A stretch of DNA of 64,000 nucleotides, taken from Mannheimia varigena (lineage in GTDB: Bacteria; Pseudomonadota; Gammaproteobacteria; Enterobacterales; Pasteurellaceae). Both the position numbers and the translations under genes were made by a program. Position 1 is the first letter of the stretch. Every line of letters begins with the position of its first letter. The stretch lies in the NCBI RefSeq assembly GCF_013377235.1, contig NZ_CP016226.1, forward strand, positions 1,054,001 through 1,118,000, read 5' to 3'. Positions 49,762 to 62,256 of this stretch are shown here, in pieces. The notes beneath the pieces are model-generated. The model saw only the letters and a list, made by a program, of their open reading frames with translations, was not told the origin of the DNA and did not search any database.

Positions 49762-49822
49762 ATTTTTCCAAAAGAAAACCGATTGAGCTTAACACTCAAT
49801 CGGTTGTTAGTATCAGCTCAAT

Positions 49823-50881
49823 TTAAGCCTTCAAACTTGCCATATCAATCACAAAGCGATATTTTACATCAGATTTCAGCATACGTTGATAAGCGTTGTT
49901 GATATCTTGCACATCAATCATTTCCACATCTGGCACAATGTTGTGTTCTGCACAGAAATCAAGCATTTCTTGGGTCTCTTTAATACCACCGATGACAGAT
50001 GCCGCAATTGAGCGTCTGCCTAGAATCATTGGTACGGTGTTGATAGTTTGCTCTAATTCGCCGAGTAGGCCGACTAAAACTAATGTGCCATCTAACGCAA
50101 GCGTTGGAATGTAAGGTTTTAAGTCATGAGTATATGGCACGGTATCGATGATTAAGTCAAACGTATTAGCCACTTCTTGCATTTGAGCTTCATCGGTTGA
50201 AAGCACCACACGGCTTGCTCCTAAGCGGAAGGCATCATCAGATTTGCCTGCCGAACGAGTAAATAAAGTAACTTCCGCTCCCATCGCAGCAGCTAATTTT
50301 ACTGCCATATGCCCAAGACCACCCAAGCCAATTACACCGACTTTTGAGCCTTTTTGCACATTCCAATGGCGGAGTGGCGAGTAAGTGGTAATGCCTGCAC
50401 AAAGAAGCGGAGCTACTGCTTTGGTATCTAGTTTTTCAGAGACTTTTAAGACGAAGTCTTCACTAACGACTACGCCTGTACTGTAACCGCCTTGTGTTAA
50501 TGTGCCATCAAATCTGTCGTGGCTACCATAAGTGCCAGTATTGCCATTTTCGCAGTATTGTTCTAACCCTTGTTGGCAAGGCGAACAAGTACGGCAAGAA
50601 TCCACCATACAACCCACTCCAACTAAATCGCCAATTTGGAATTTGTTTGCTTTGCTGCCGACTTTGGTTACTCGACCAATAATTTCGTGACCGGGAACAA
50701 TAGGATAGGTATGTGTCCAGCCCCAGTCATTGCGAGCGGTGTGTAAATCTGAATGGCATACGCCGCAATATAAAATATCAATTAACACATCATCTTCACG
50801 CAGCTCACGGCGTTCAAAAGAATGCGGCTCAAGGTCGGTTGTTGCACTAAATGCAGCGTAGGATTTTACAGGGTAAGTCAT
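49823..50881 (-). CDS. Zinc-dependent alcohol dehydrogenase (YahK/CAD-like)
   Basis: A 352-residue medium-chain dehydrogenase that likely reduces aldehydes with NADPH. Catalytic zinc ligands: CGVCHSDLHTARNDWG and VPGHEIIGRV; structural zinc: CRTCSPCQQGLEQYC; cofactor loop: VIGLGGLGHMAVKLAAAMG. These match the cinnamyl-alcohol-dehydrogenase/YahK group. It starts 20 bases after the fghA stop, so it is probably in the frmA-fghA-adh transcription unit. The real substrate is not known. Confidence 0.88.
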   Translation of the reverse strand: MTYPVKSYAAFSATTDLEPHSFERRELREDDVLIDILYCGVCHSDLHTARNDWGWTHTYPIVPGHEIIGRVTKVGSKANKFQIGDLVGVGCMVDSCRTCSPCQQGLEQYCENGNTGTYGSHDRFDGTLTQGGYSTGVVVSEDFVLKVSEKLDTKAVAPLLCAGITTYSPLRHWNVQKGSKVGVIGLGGLGHMAVKLAAAMGAEVTLFTRSAGKSDDAFRLGASRVVLSTDEAQMQEVANTFDLIIDTVPYTHDLKPYIPTLALDGTLVLVGLLGELEQTINTVPMILGRRSIAASVIGGIKETQEMLDFCAEHNIVPDVEMIDVQDINNAYQRMLKSDVKYRFVIDMASLKA

Positions 50882-50900
50882 CGCTTTTCTCCATTAAACA

Positions 50901-51734
50901 TTAAAGTGAGTATAAATTTTTTGCGTGAAATTCAATATGTTTACCAATAAAACTGGCAATAAAGTAATAGCTATGGTCGTAGCCCTCTCGTAGATTAAAT
51001 TGATATGCTATGCCTAATTTATCTGCCATCTGGCAGAAAAGTTCGGGTTTTAATTGTTCATTTAAGAACTGATCTTTATCGCCCTGTTCAATCAAGATGG
51101 GTAGGCTCGGACGGTGCTTTTCAAGTAATGCTACGCAGTCGTAATCTTGCCAAGCCGTCTGATTTTCACCTAAATATGCAAGAAAGGCTTTTTGCCCCCA
51201 CGGTACTTGGCTAGGGGCAACAATTGGAGAAAATGCGGATACACTTTGATATTGTTCTGCATTTTTAAAAGCAATTGTTAAAGCGCCGTATCCGCCCATT
51301 GAATGACCGAAAATAGACGCTTTCCCATTGGTTGGAAAATGTTCATTAATTAACTGTGGCAATTCGCTAACAATATAATCATACATCTGATAATGTGTTG
51401 CCCAATCGCTTTGTGTTGCATTCAGATAAAAACCTGCTCCCTGCCCTAAATCATAGGCTTCATCGTTAGCAACATTCTCACCTCGTGGGCTGGTATCTGG
51501 TACAACAACAATCACATTATGTTCATTTGCATAACGTTGAAAGCCTGATTTAGTGATGAAATTCTGCTCGGTACAAGTTAAGCCAGAAAGCCAATAAAGC
51601 ACAGGTAATTTCTGTGTGTCAGCAGACTTTGGTAAGTAAATCGCAAATTTCATTTCGCAATTTAGCGTAGAAGATGAATGTTTCCAAACCTGCTGTTGTC
51701 CTTCAAAGATTCGATAGTTTTCAATTTGTTGCAT
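50901..51734 (-). CDS. fghA: S-formylglutathione hydrolase
   Basis: This esterase cleaves S-formylglutathione to formate and glutathione, the last step of glutathione-linked formaldehyde oxidation. The 277-residue alpha/beta hydrolase has the GHSMGGYGAL nucleophile elbow with the active Ser (around residue 147), and LPVLYWLSGLTCTEQNFITK near the N-terminus. I chose ATG 51734 (after AAGGAC), which gives the family start; the longer frame crosses an uptake core. It follows frmA on the same strand, the usual frmA-fghA pairing. Confidence 0.94.
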   Translation of the reverse strand: MQQIENYRIFEGQQQVWKHSSSTLNCEMKFAIYLPKSADTQKLPVLYWLSGLTCTEQNFITKSGFQRYANEHNVIVVVPDTSPRGENVANDEAYDLGQGAGFYLNATQSDWATHYQMYDYIVSELPQLINEHFPTNGKASIFGHSMGGYGALTIAFKNAEQYQSVSAFSPIVAPSQVPWGQKAFLAYLGENQTAWQDYDCVALLEKHRPSLPILIEQGDKDQFLNEQLKPELFCQMADKLGIAYQFNLREGYDHSYYFIASFIGKHIEFHAKNLYSL

Positions 51735-51743
51735 AATGTCCTT

Positions 51744-51752
51744 ACAAGCGGT
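51744..51752 (+). repeat. DNA-uptake sequence core
   Basis: Exact ACAAGCGGT just upstream of fghA, with a TTTTTTTGCAAA tract beside it. Confidence 0.8.
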
Positions 51753-51780
51753 CAAAATCCGCAATTTTTTTGCAAATATA

Positions 51781-51802
51781 AAAGGCGGAATTTTCCGCCT
51801 TA
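51781..51802 (-). terminator. Hairpin after frmA
   Basis: AAGGCGGA (51782-51789) pairs with TCCGCCTT (51794-51801). On the minus strand TTATA follows, so it may only weaken read-through into fghA. Confidence 0.6.
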
Positions 51803-51805
51803 TAA

Positions 51806-52972
<1,167 letters not shown>

Positions 52973-52994
52973 TTATTGTTTGTAATTGATAATT

Positions 52995-53018
52995 TCTATA
53001 TTTAGATATAAATATAGA
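52995..53018 (-). promoter_or_regulatory. Inverted repeat upstream of frmA
   Basis: TCTATATTT (52995-53003) and AAATATAGA (53010-53018) are perfect 9-base arms with a six-base spacer, 71-94 bases before the frmA start. A candidate operator. Confidence 0.45.
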
Positions 53019-53046
53019 TGATATTTGCAAATTTTTAATACCTATA

Positions 53047-53967
53047 CTAAATCAGCCTAATACAGGCTACTCCTAGTATCAATAAAGCAACACCGATTAA
53101 ATGTGATGATAAAACAGGCTTTTTCGCTACGCCGAATAGCCCGAATTTATCTACTAACAAACTGCCGCAAATTAAGCCTGATAACACTAACATAACGACT
53201 GAACCTGTGCCGATTTGTGGCACAAGCCAAACACCTGAGAGAATGAATAGGCTACCTAAAATACCGCCGCTCCAGATCCAAATGGGCTGGGCTTTAGTGG
53301 GTTTAAATAAGTTTGGCAGGCTTTTTTCATAAAATAGAACCGTTAAAAATAAGCCAATTACGCCAACTAAAAATGACGTAGTTGCTGCACTTAATGATGA
53401 ACCAAGTTGTCTGCCTAATTCGCCGTTCACTGCAGCTTGAGTAGCAAGAGCCATCCCACCCACTATGCCTAAACCTCGCCACAGCCATAAATTTTCATTG
53501 TTGGTTTTCTGTTTTAGTGCTTTTAGCTGAGGTAAAACAATCGCAACAAAGACACCAAGCAGAACCAATCCAATCCCTATCAGGCGGATAGTAGAAATAG
53601 CAATTTGAGGGGATTTTAATAATCCAAAGGTATCAATGAGAACCCCCATCAAAACTTGTCCTAAAATTGGCATTATAGCTGTTTGTACTCCCCCCAATTT
53701 GGGGAAAATTAGCACATTTGCGGTTAAGCCAAACATACCGAGCAGACCACCAGTCCAAGCCCAAAGAGGAACGGCGAATAAGGTTTCGCTATTAAAAATC
53801 AATGGGCTGCCAAGTATCAAGGATAAAATGAGTAAAAAGATAAGCCCAACTAAAAATGAAACAAATGAGGTTAGAAAGGCAAAACCTAAATGTTGGCGTA
53901 AGCGAGCATTCACTGCCGATTGAATCGCAATAAAGGCCCCTGCGAGTAAACCAATAATAAATGTCAT
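53047..53967 (-). CDS. DMT-superfamily transporter, duplicated YdcZ (DUF606) halves
   Basis: A 306-residue membrane protein with about ten segments, built from two related halves: each starts with an AxQxAVNxxLxxxLG-like motif (AIQSAVNARLRQHLG near residue 15, ATQAAVNGELGRQLG near residue 178) followed by SFLVG. Each half is the DUF606/YdcZ unit, so this is a fused pair. Substrate unknown. It lies upstream of frmA on the same strand, separated by about 120 bases, so co-regulation is possible but not shown. Confidence 0.82.
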   Translation of the reverse strand: MTFIIGLLAGAFIAIQSAVNARLRQHLGFAFLTSFVSFLVGLIFLLILSLILGSPLIFNSETLFAVPLWAWTGGLLGMFGLTANVLIFPKLGGVQTAIMPILGQVLMGVLIDTFGLLKSPQIAISTIRLIGIGLVLLGVFVAIVLPQLKALKQKTNNENLWLWRGLGIVGGMALATQAAVNGELGRQLGSSLSAATTSFLVGVIGLFLTVLFYEKSLPNLFKPTKAQPIWIWSGGILGSLFILSGVWLVPQIGTGSVVMLVLSGLICGSLLVDKFGLFGVAKKPVLSSHLIGVALLILGVACIRLI

Positions 53968-53999
53968 ATCAATCTTAATTGCAAAATATGAAATAAAAT

Positions 54000-54033
54000 A
54001 GACCGCTTGTTTGCTACAAGCGGTCTGATTTTT
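54000..54033. terminator. Inverted uptake-sequence terminator
   Basis: AGACCGCTTGT (54000-54010) pairs with ACAAGCGGTCT (54016-54026), five-base loop, then GATTTTTTT on the plus strand. Both arms hold exact uptake cores. It follows the nitroreductase gene, which reads on the minus strand. Confidence 0.85.
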
Positions 54034-54037
54034 TTAA

Positions 54038-54697
54038 TTATTCTACAAATTTCACAACTTGTTCAAAGGTTTTACGGGCTTTTTTGCGGATTTCTTTATC
54101 ACGATAGCCGAAGGTGCACATCACTGAAACACCCCATTCGTTCGGGTCGAATAATCCTGCATCTGCTAAAATTTGGTTTACTTCTTTATATGCAAAACCT
54201 TCGATTGGGCAGGAATCCACGCCTATCATCGCTGCACCTGTCATCATATTACCTAGTGCGATGTAGGTTTGCTTACTCGCCCAGTCAAATAGGCTGCGTT
54301 CGTTGTCTAAAATGCCAATATCTTGCTCTTGGAATTTTTTATATACCGCCATTGCTTTTTCACGAGCTTCGCCTTGTAAGCCACGTCTATCCATAATTTC
54401 AGCAAAGTATTGACTATCAAAACGAGCATTTTTCTTCGCTAAAATAACCACGATATGGCTTGCGGTTTCCATTGTTGGAATGCCCCAGCAATATGGCTTG
54501 ATTGCTTGGCGAAGTTCAGAGTTTTGCAACACAATAAACTGCCACGGCTCAGACCCTACTGAACTTGGGCTTAGGCGACCTAGCTCTAAAATATAGTTAA
54601 AATCTTCGTCTGAGATTTTTCTATTGCCGTCATAAGAACGGGTTGAAGCACGGTAATTAAATGCGTTGATAATATCTTCTTTGTTAAAAAAGCTCAT
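54038..54697 (-). CDS. Nitroreductase family flavoprotein
   Basis: A 219-residue FMN-dependent NAD(P)H reductase of the NfsB/nitroreductase fold. It has the N-terminal FNYRASTRSYDG phosphate-binding region, GRLSPSSVGSEPWQFIVLQN with the usual S-x-x-x-PW-x-F pattern, and the C-terminal MCTFGYRDKE. Such enzymes reduce quinones, nitro compounds or flavins; the natural substrate here is unknown. Downstream of the Old Yellow Enzyme gene on the same strand, with a palindromic repeat in between. Confidence 0.88.
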   Translation of the reverse strand: MSFFNKEDIINAFNYRASTRSYDGNRKISDEDFNYILELGRLSPSSVGSEPWQFIVLQNSELRQAIKPYCWGIPTMETASHIVVILAKKNARFDSQYFAEIMDRRGLQGEAREKAMAVYKKFQEQDIGILDNERSLFDWASKQTYIALGNMMTGAAMIGVDSCPIEGFAYKEVNQILADAGLFDPNEWGVSVMCTFGYRDKEIRKKARKTFEQVVKFVE

Positions 54698-54726
54698 TGG
54701 TTTCTCCGAAAACTGTGAATACTAGT

Positions 54727-54750
54727 AGGGGTAAATTGCAATTTACCCCT
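54727..54750. repeat. Palindromic repeat, copy 1
   Basis: AGGGGTAAATTG (54727-54738) is followed directly by its exact complement CAATTTACCCCT (54739-54750). A related copy lies at 59035-59058. It sits between the Old Yellow Enzyme and nitroreductase genes. Confidence 0.8.
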
Positions 54751-54770
54751 GCGAATTATCAGGATTATGA

Positions 54771-55832
54771 CTACATAAACCCACGTTGATATTGGAATGG
54801 CACAAATTGCATCTCTGAGCTGTTGGCAGCGTTTCGGTTATATTGAGCATTCAGTACCCAATACGGATCACGCAATAATGCTCGTCCAACGGCTACTAAA
54901 TCTGCATTTTCTAAACCTAAAACATGGTCGGCAACGGCTGGCTCATCAAGCATGCCGACTGCAATTACAGGTAAGCCTGTTGCTTTTTTCACTTTTTCTG
55001 CAAGAGAAACTTGGTAGCCAGCATAAAACTCAGGGTGGTTGTCTGCATATAATACGCCATCGCCACCACCGCTGATATCTAACATATCCGCACCAGCTTC
55101 TGCAAAACGTTTAGCCACTTCAACACCATAGTCGCTATCAAAGCCATCTTTGCCGTACTCTTGGGCAGAAATTCGTACGATTAAAGGCATATCCGCAGGC
55201 ATTACTTCTTTTGCGGCTTTAATAACTTGCTCGCCGAATAGCATTGGGTCTTTGCCGTATTCGTCTGTACGTTTATTTGATTTTGGCGAATAGAATTGAT
55301 GGATTAAATAGCCGTGAGCGGCGTGCAGTTCAATCGTATCAAAACCTGCAGCGACGGCTCGTTTTACTGAATTTTGGAAAGCAACAACCAACTCTTTGAC
55401 TTCTTCTGTGGTTAATTCACGAGGGGTAATCAGATTTTGCCCTGCATAATCTAATTCGCCATAATGAATTGCTGAAGGGGCAACCGCATTTGGTTCGTCT
55501 TGAGCTTTACGCCCAGCGTGGGCGATTTGAATACCGATTTTTGAGCCGTGAGTGTGAACGCTATCCACAATACGTTTAAATTGGGCTTCTTGCTCATCAT
55601 TCCACAAACCTAAACAATTTGGGCTAATGCGTCCATTTGGAGCGACATTGGTCATCTCAACAATAATCAGCCCAACACCACCAATCGCACGACTGGTATA
55701 ATGCACAAAATGCCAATCATTCGGCACACCGTCTGTGGCGGAATATTGGCACATCGGTGGCATCACCACACGGTTTTTGAGTTCAAGATTTTTGATAGTA
55801 AATGGAGTGAATAATTTTCTAAATTTTGCCAT
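54771..55832 (-). CDS. Old Yellow Enzyme family NADPH dehydrogenase (NamA/YqjM-like)
   Basis: A 353-residue FMN enzyme that reduces activated double bonds. It has KNRVVMPPMCQYSATDG, with the Cys of the YqjM class near residue 25, HFVHYTSRAIGGVGLII, IGIQIAHAGRKAQ, and ELHAAHGYLIHQFYSPKSNK, the active His pair and Tyr. I chose ATG 55832 after GGGAGA; it matches the family start. It is divergent from a LysR gene across 111 bases with an inverted repeat, which suggests direct control by that regulator. Confidence 0.9.
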   Translation of the reverse strand: MAKFRKLFTPFTIKNLELKNRVVMPPMCQYSATDGVPNDWHFVHYTSRAIGGVGLIIVEMTNVAPNGRISPNCLGLWNDEQEAQFKRIVDSVHTHGSKIGIQIAHAGRKAQDEPNAVAPSAIHYGELDYAGQNLITPRELTTEEVKELVVAFQNSVKRAVAAGFDTIELHAAHGYLIHQFYSPKSNKRTDEYGKDPMLFGEQVIKAAKEVMPADMPLIVRISAQEYGKDGFDSDYGVEVAKRFAEAGADMLDISGGGDGVLYADNHPEFYAGYQVSLAEKVKKATGLPVIAVGMLDEPAVADHVLGLENADLVAVGRALLRDPYWVLNAQYNRNAANSSEMQFVPFQYQRGFM

Positions 55833-55882
55833 TTGGTTTTCTCCCAAAATTACGATAAATTCAAATATACATTAAATTGGGC

Positions 55883-55912
55883 GAAATAATAAAGAAATGC
55901 TATTATTATTTC
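55883..55912. promoter_or_regulatory. Inverted repeat between the Old Yellow Enzyme and LysR genes
   Basis: GAAATAATA (55883-55891) and TATTATTTC (55904-55912) are perfect arms with a 12-base spacer, in the 111-base divergent gap. A LysR operator is likely here. Confidence 0.5.
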
Positions 55913-55943
55913 AAATTGATTATTTTGATATAGAGATATAACA

Positions 55944-56837
55944 ATGAGCGATATCAGAACCCTTGACTTAAACCTACTAAAAGCCTTTGTCGTATTGCTA
56001 GATGAATGTAATGTGAGCCGAGCGGCGAAGCGGCTTTCGGTTACGCAACCTGCAATGAGCGGAATTTTAAATCGGTTAAGAGAGAGTTTTAATGACCAAT
56101 TATTCGTGCGAGTGCAGCACGGTATGCAGCCTACAGAGAGGGCATTGCAATTAGGCCAGACGGCTCGTAGCATCTTACAAGAAATCAACACTATGTTACA
56201 GCCACCTGTGTTAGAGCCTGAAAAACTGACAATGACCCTGCGTATTGCTGCAATGGATTATGTTCAGCAAATTATTGCTCTACCGCTAATTTTGCGTCTT
56301 CGCCGCCTTGCTCCGAATGTAAGGGTGGCACTATTGCCTGTGCAAGGACAGAATATAAAAACATTATTTGAACAGAATAAAATTGATTTAGCGTTAGTTA
56401 GTCAGGAGCATTTAAGTGCGGATATACCAAGAACAGTGTTGTATGAAGAGCGTTATGTTTGTGCGATGAGCCATACGCATTCTCTAGCGAATAAAAAACT
56501 CACATTGGAACAGTTTTGTGAATTACCGTTCGCAATGCTCTCTTACAATGGTGGCGAATTTAGTGGAGCGACAGACATCGCATTGCAAAAATTAGGCAAA
56601 CAACGCAAGGTAATGGTTTCGGTAAACCATATTTCACTTTTGCCACAACTGTTACAAGGCTCAGATTTAGTGGCTGTGTTACCTGAACATTTAGCCAAAA
56701 CCTTACCGAACGTGCATTTGCAATCTCCGCCTATTGAGGTGGAAGGTTTTACGATGATGATGGCGTGGCACGAACGAACCGAGCAAGATATTGCTCATCG
56801 TTGGTTAAGAGATATTTTGAAAGATGTGGTGAAATAG
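55944..56837 (+). CDS. LysR-type transcriptional regulator
   Basis: A 297-residue LysR protein: N-terminal winged helix-turn-helix (about residues 5-65; DECNVSRAAKRLSVTQPAMS) and C-terminal effector domain with LLPVQGQNIKTLFEQNKIDL. The FVVLLDECNVSRAAKRL pattern is close to the NodD/LinR-like and PnbR group. It is divergent from the Old Yellow Enzyme gene and followed by a terminator. Inducer unknown. Confidence 0.88.
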   Translation: MSDIRTLDLNLLKAFVVLLDECNVSRAAKRLSVTQPAMSGILNRLRESFNDQLFVRVQHGMQPTERALQLGQTARSILQEINTMLQPPVLEPEKLTMTLRIAAMDYVQQIIALPLILRLRRLAPNVRVALLPVQGQNIKTLFEQNKIDLALVSQEHLSADIPRTVLYEERYVCAMSHTHSLANKKLTLEQFCELPFAMLSYNGGEFSGATDIALQKLGKQRKVMVSVNHISLLPQLLQGSDLVAVLPEHLAKTLPNVHLQSPPIEVEGFTMMMAWHERTEQDIAHRWLRDILKDVVK

Positions 56838-56859
56838 GTATTTTGGATTCTACACACTA

Positions 56860-56895
56860 AAAAGCCGTTTATCTTTTTTGAGATAAACGGCTTTT
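56860..56895. terminator. Bidirectional terminator, convergent genes
   Basis: AAAAGCCGTTTATCT (56860-56874) pairs perfectly with AGATAAACGGCTTTT (56881-56895), six-base loop, between the LysR and FMN-reductase genes. Confidence 0.93.
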
Positions 56896-56909
56896 ATTAT
56901 GTTAAAAGA

Positions 56910-57461
56910 TTAAAATTTTTCTACAAATTCCGCATAAGCATTGATGAAGTTTTGCATTGAGCCTTTTAATGCATCATTTGCAATTTCACCATCTTCTGCA
57001 AATACACCGCCGAATAAGTTACCGACGCTTAAAGCAAATGGTAGGGTAGGCATATTCACGAATGCACCAGAGGTGATAGCGCGGAGTTGATCTGCTACAC
57101 GCACACCACCGCCTGCACTTGCTCCTACAGTAACAATACCCACAGGTTTGCCAAGCCATTTGCTTTCACCCATTGGGCGAGAAACTACGTCAATCGCATT
57201 TTTTAACATTGCTGAAATGCCTGCGTTGTGTTCAGGGGTAACGAATAAAACGCCGTCTGCTTTTGCCACTGCTTCACGCACACGGGTGTATTGTGCAGGG
57301 CTATTTTCATCTAAATCACGGTCATAAAGAGGTAAGTCTGCAATTTCAACAATGTTTAATTGAATGCTTGCCGGTGCCATTTTTTGTAAGTGGCGAACCG
57401 TTAATTGACTAAATGAAGTTTTGCTGTTGCTGCCGATTAATACTGCTATTTGTTTTGCCAT
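56910..57461 (-). CDS. NADPH-dependent FMN/quinone reductase (ChrR-like)
   Basis: A 183-residue flavodoxin-like reductase. It has IAVLIGSNSKTSFSQLTVRH, the FMN-phosphate loop, YDRDLDENSPAQ, and VTPEHNAGISAMLKNAIDVVS, with WLGKPVGIVTVGASAGGGVR. These match the ChrR/YieF group, which reduces quinones, chromate or flavins by two electrons. It is in the redox cluster but on its own transcript, convergent with the LysR gene. Confidence 0.88.
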   Translation of the reverse strand: MAKQIAVLIGSNSKTSFSQLTVRHLQKMAPASIQLNIVEIADLPLYDRDLDENSPAQYTRVREAVAKADGVLFVTPEHNAGISAMLKNAIDVVSRPMGESKWLGKPVGIVTVGASAGGGVRVADQLRAITSGAFVNMPTLPFALSVGNLFGGVFAEDGEIANDALKGSMQNFINAYAEFVEKF

Positions 57462-57593
57462 TTTATAAATTCCTTAAAAGAATAACTAAACTTGTGCCTA
57501 TTTTAGCCCTTTCTGTTTATAGAATAAAGCACATATAGTGAAAGTTACTATTTACTCATAATAAATAATCTTGCAAATTTTATGCTATTTTTA

Positions 57594-57602
57594 ACCGCTT
57601 GT
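57594..57602 (-). repeat. DNA-uptake sequence core
   Basis: Exact ACCGCTTGT between the FMN-reductase and patatin genes. Confidence 0.8.
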
Positions 57603-57647
57603 ACGGGAAAATCATTATAATCTGTCCTCATTAATGTAGAGGTTCTT

Positions 57648-59003
57648 ATGTCTGTTTTAAAGAAAATAAAATCTATTTCAACTTTAGCTGTAGTAACAAC
57701 GCTATCCGCTTGTAGCTTGGTTATGTATAAACCTGTTGATACAATCAAACAGGTTAATCCTGAAAGTGGTTATCGCCAAAAAAGCGTGATAAAAGAAAAT
57801 GCTAAAGACGGCAACATTGTTGTTGTAATGTTTTCAGGCGGTGGTACACGAGCCGCGGCACTTGGTTATGGAGTGTTGGAAGAATTACAAAAAGCGAAAG
57901 TGAAAGGTACTCAGAAAGGCAATACGTTATTGGATAATATTGATATGGTTTTTGGGGTGTCAGGCGGTTCGGTATTAGCCACTTATTTTGCGTTGGAGGG
58001 AAAAGCGATTATCCCTAAATTTGCGAATAACTTTTTAAAATCAAATTTTCAGAAAGATATTCTTACAGAAGTGTTTTCGCTCTCTAATTTACCTCGTTTA
58101 AGCTCGCCGCAATTTGGACGAGGGGATTTGCTACAAGAACGCTTTAACTTAGCTCTTTATAAAGGCAAAAAATTTGGCGATTTAGTGAAAAATCGCAAAG
58201 GACCATTTGCTGTTATTAGCGCAACGGATATGAACATCGGGCAGCAACTCACATTCACTCAAGAAACCTTTGATGGGCTTTGTCTTAACTTAAACGATTT
58301 AGAAATTGCTCGAGCCGTTGCAGCATCAAGTGCTGTACCACTGATTTTTGCTCCACTCACACTCAATAATAACGGCGGAAATTGTAATTTCAGTTTACCA
58401 GAAGCCTTTGCTGAACAAGAAAAAACAGCGAATGGTTTAGTAAATATTGAAGAAACAGAACATCCGCTTAGCTTTTATCAAGACAGTAAAGAGCGCCCGT
58501 TTATCCATTTAGTTGATGGCGGCTTAACCGATAATTTAGGCTTAGCCTCAGTACTAGATATGTCTGATTTGCTAGGTGTTGAGGAAATGTATAAACAGGT
58601 TAGCGAGCTAAGAGTAAAAAACATTGTTGTAATTAATGTGAACGCACAAAATGAAGTCTCGAGTGAAATTGATAAAACCGCTGACGTTCCTGGTGTGAAA
58701 GATGTGGTCAATACAATCATCAATGTACCGATTGATAGCACTACACAAATTAATCTTCAGCGTTATAGCCAATTTAGCGATAGTTGGAATGAATACTCCA
58801 ATAAGCAGCAAGCAAAAGTGGAGATGTATTTTGTTAATTTAGGCTTGAAAGAATTGCCTGATGGTCAATTGAAAAAAGAGGTATTGAATATTCCAACATC
58901 TTTTTATTTACCAAAAGAAGATATTGATAAATTGCGTGAATCAGCTCGCATTTTATTAGAGCAATCAGAGATTTATAAAAAAGCGTTACAGGCTTTACAA
59001 TAA
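57648..59003 (+). CDS. Patatin-like phospholipase lipoprotein
   Basis: A 451-residue lipoprotein with lipobox LSAC (Cys about residue 22) and a patatin domain (about 55-300). The oxyanion-hole motif is FSGGGTRAAALGYG, the nucleophile elbow is FGVSGGSVLATYFAL (GxSxG with the active Ser), and the catalytic Asp is in LVDGGLTDNLGLAS. It should be a lipid acyl hydrolase facing the periplasm or outer membrane. The C-terminal 130 residues have no domain I recognise. It stands alone; a palindromic repeat follows. Confidence 0.85.
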   Translation: MSVLKKIKSISTLAVVTTLSACSLVMYKPVDTIKQVNPESGYRQKSVIKENAKDGNIVVVMFSGGGTRAAALGYGVLEELQKAKVKGTQKGNTLLDNIDMVFGVSGGSVLATYFALEGKAIIPKFANNFLKSNFQKDILTEVFSLSNLPRLSSPQFGRGDLLQERFNLALYKGKKFGDLVKNRKGPFAVISATDMNIGQQLTFTQETFDGLCLNLNDLEIARAVAASSAVPLIFAPLTLNNNGGNCNFSLPEAFAEQEKTANGLVNIEETEHPLSFYQDSKERPFIHLVDGGLTDNLGLASVLDMSDLLGVEEMYKQVSELRVKNIVVINVNAQNEVSSEIDKTADVPGVKDVVNTIINVPIDSTTQINLQRYSQFSDSWNEYSNKQQAKVEMYFVNLGLKELPDGQLKKEVLNIPTSFYLPKEDIDKLRESARILLEQSEIYKKALQALQ

Positions 59004-59034
59004 CGTACTTTGTTATTCACAAAGTAAGGCGCGA

Positions 59035-59058
59035 AGGGGCAAATTACAATTTGCCCCT
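59035..59058. repeat. Palindromic repeat, copy 2
   Basis: AGGGGCAAATTA (59035-59046) is followed by CAATTTGCCCCT (59047-59058). The arms carry C-G where copy 1 has T-A, so pairing is kept; the central pair is A.C. It lies between the convergent patatin and lacZ genes. Confidence 0.8.
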
Positions 59059-59062
59059 ACAG

Positions 59063-62095
<3,033 letters not shown>

Positions 62096-62148
62096 CTAAC
62101 CGTCATACATTAAAGCAGTTCTAAAATAGGGCAATCGCTAATGTTTGA

Positions 62149-62170
62149 AAGTGTGAGGGGGATCACAAAA
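62149..62170. promoter_or_regulatory. CRP site between lacZ and menB
   Basis: TGTGA (62152-62156), six bases, TCACA (62163-62167) is a perfect CRP core. For lacZ, the centre is about 41 bases from a transcript start implied by TATTTT (62128-62123, minus strand). A menB TATAAT (62213-62218) puts the same site near -65 for that gene. Confidence 0.8.
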
Positions 62171-62256
62171 AATAAGGATCTTAGACAAATTTTCTTTTTC
62201 TATTGATTCCGTTATAATCACAACAATTTTTTGACTATTTTTTAAGGAATTAAGTA

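Noticed and set aside
53680..53710. CCCCCC-AATTT-GGGG dyad inside the DMT transporter gene as a third copy of the palindromic repeat
   Set aside because: It lies within coding sequence and lacks the AGGGGyAAATT pattern of the two intergenic copies.
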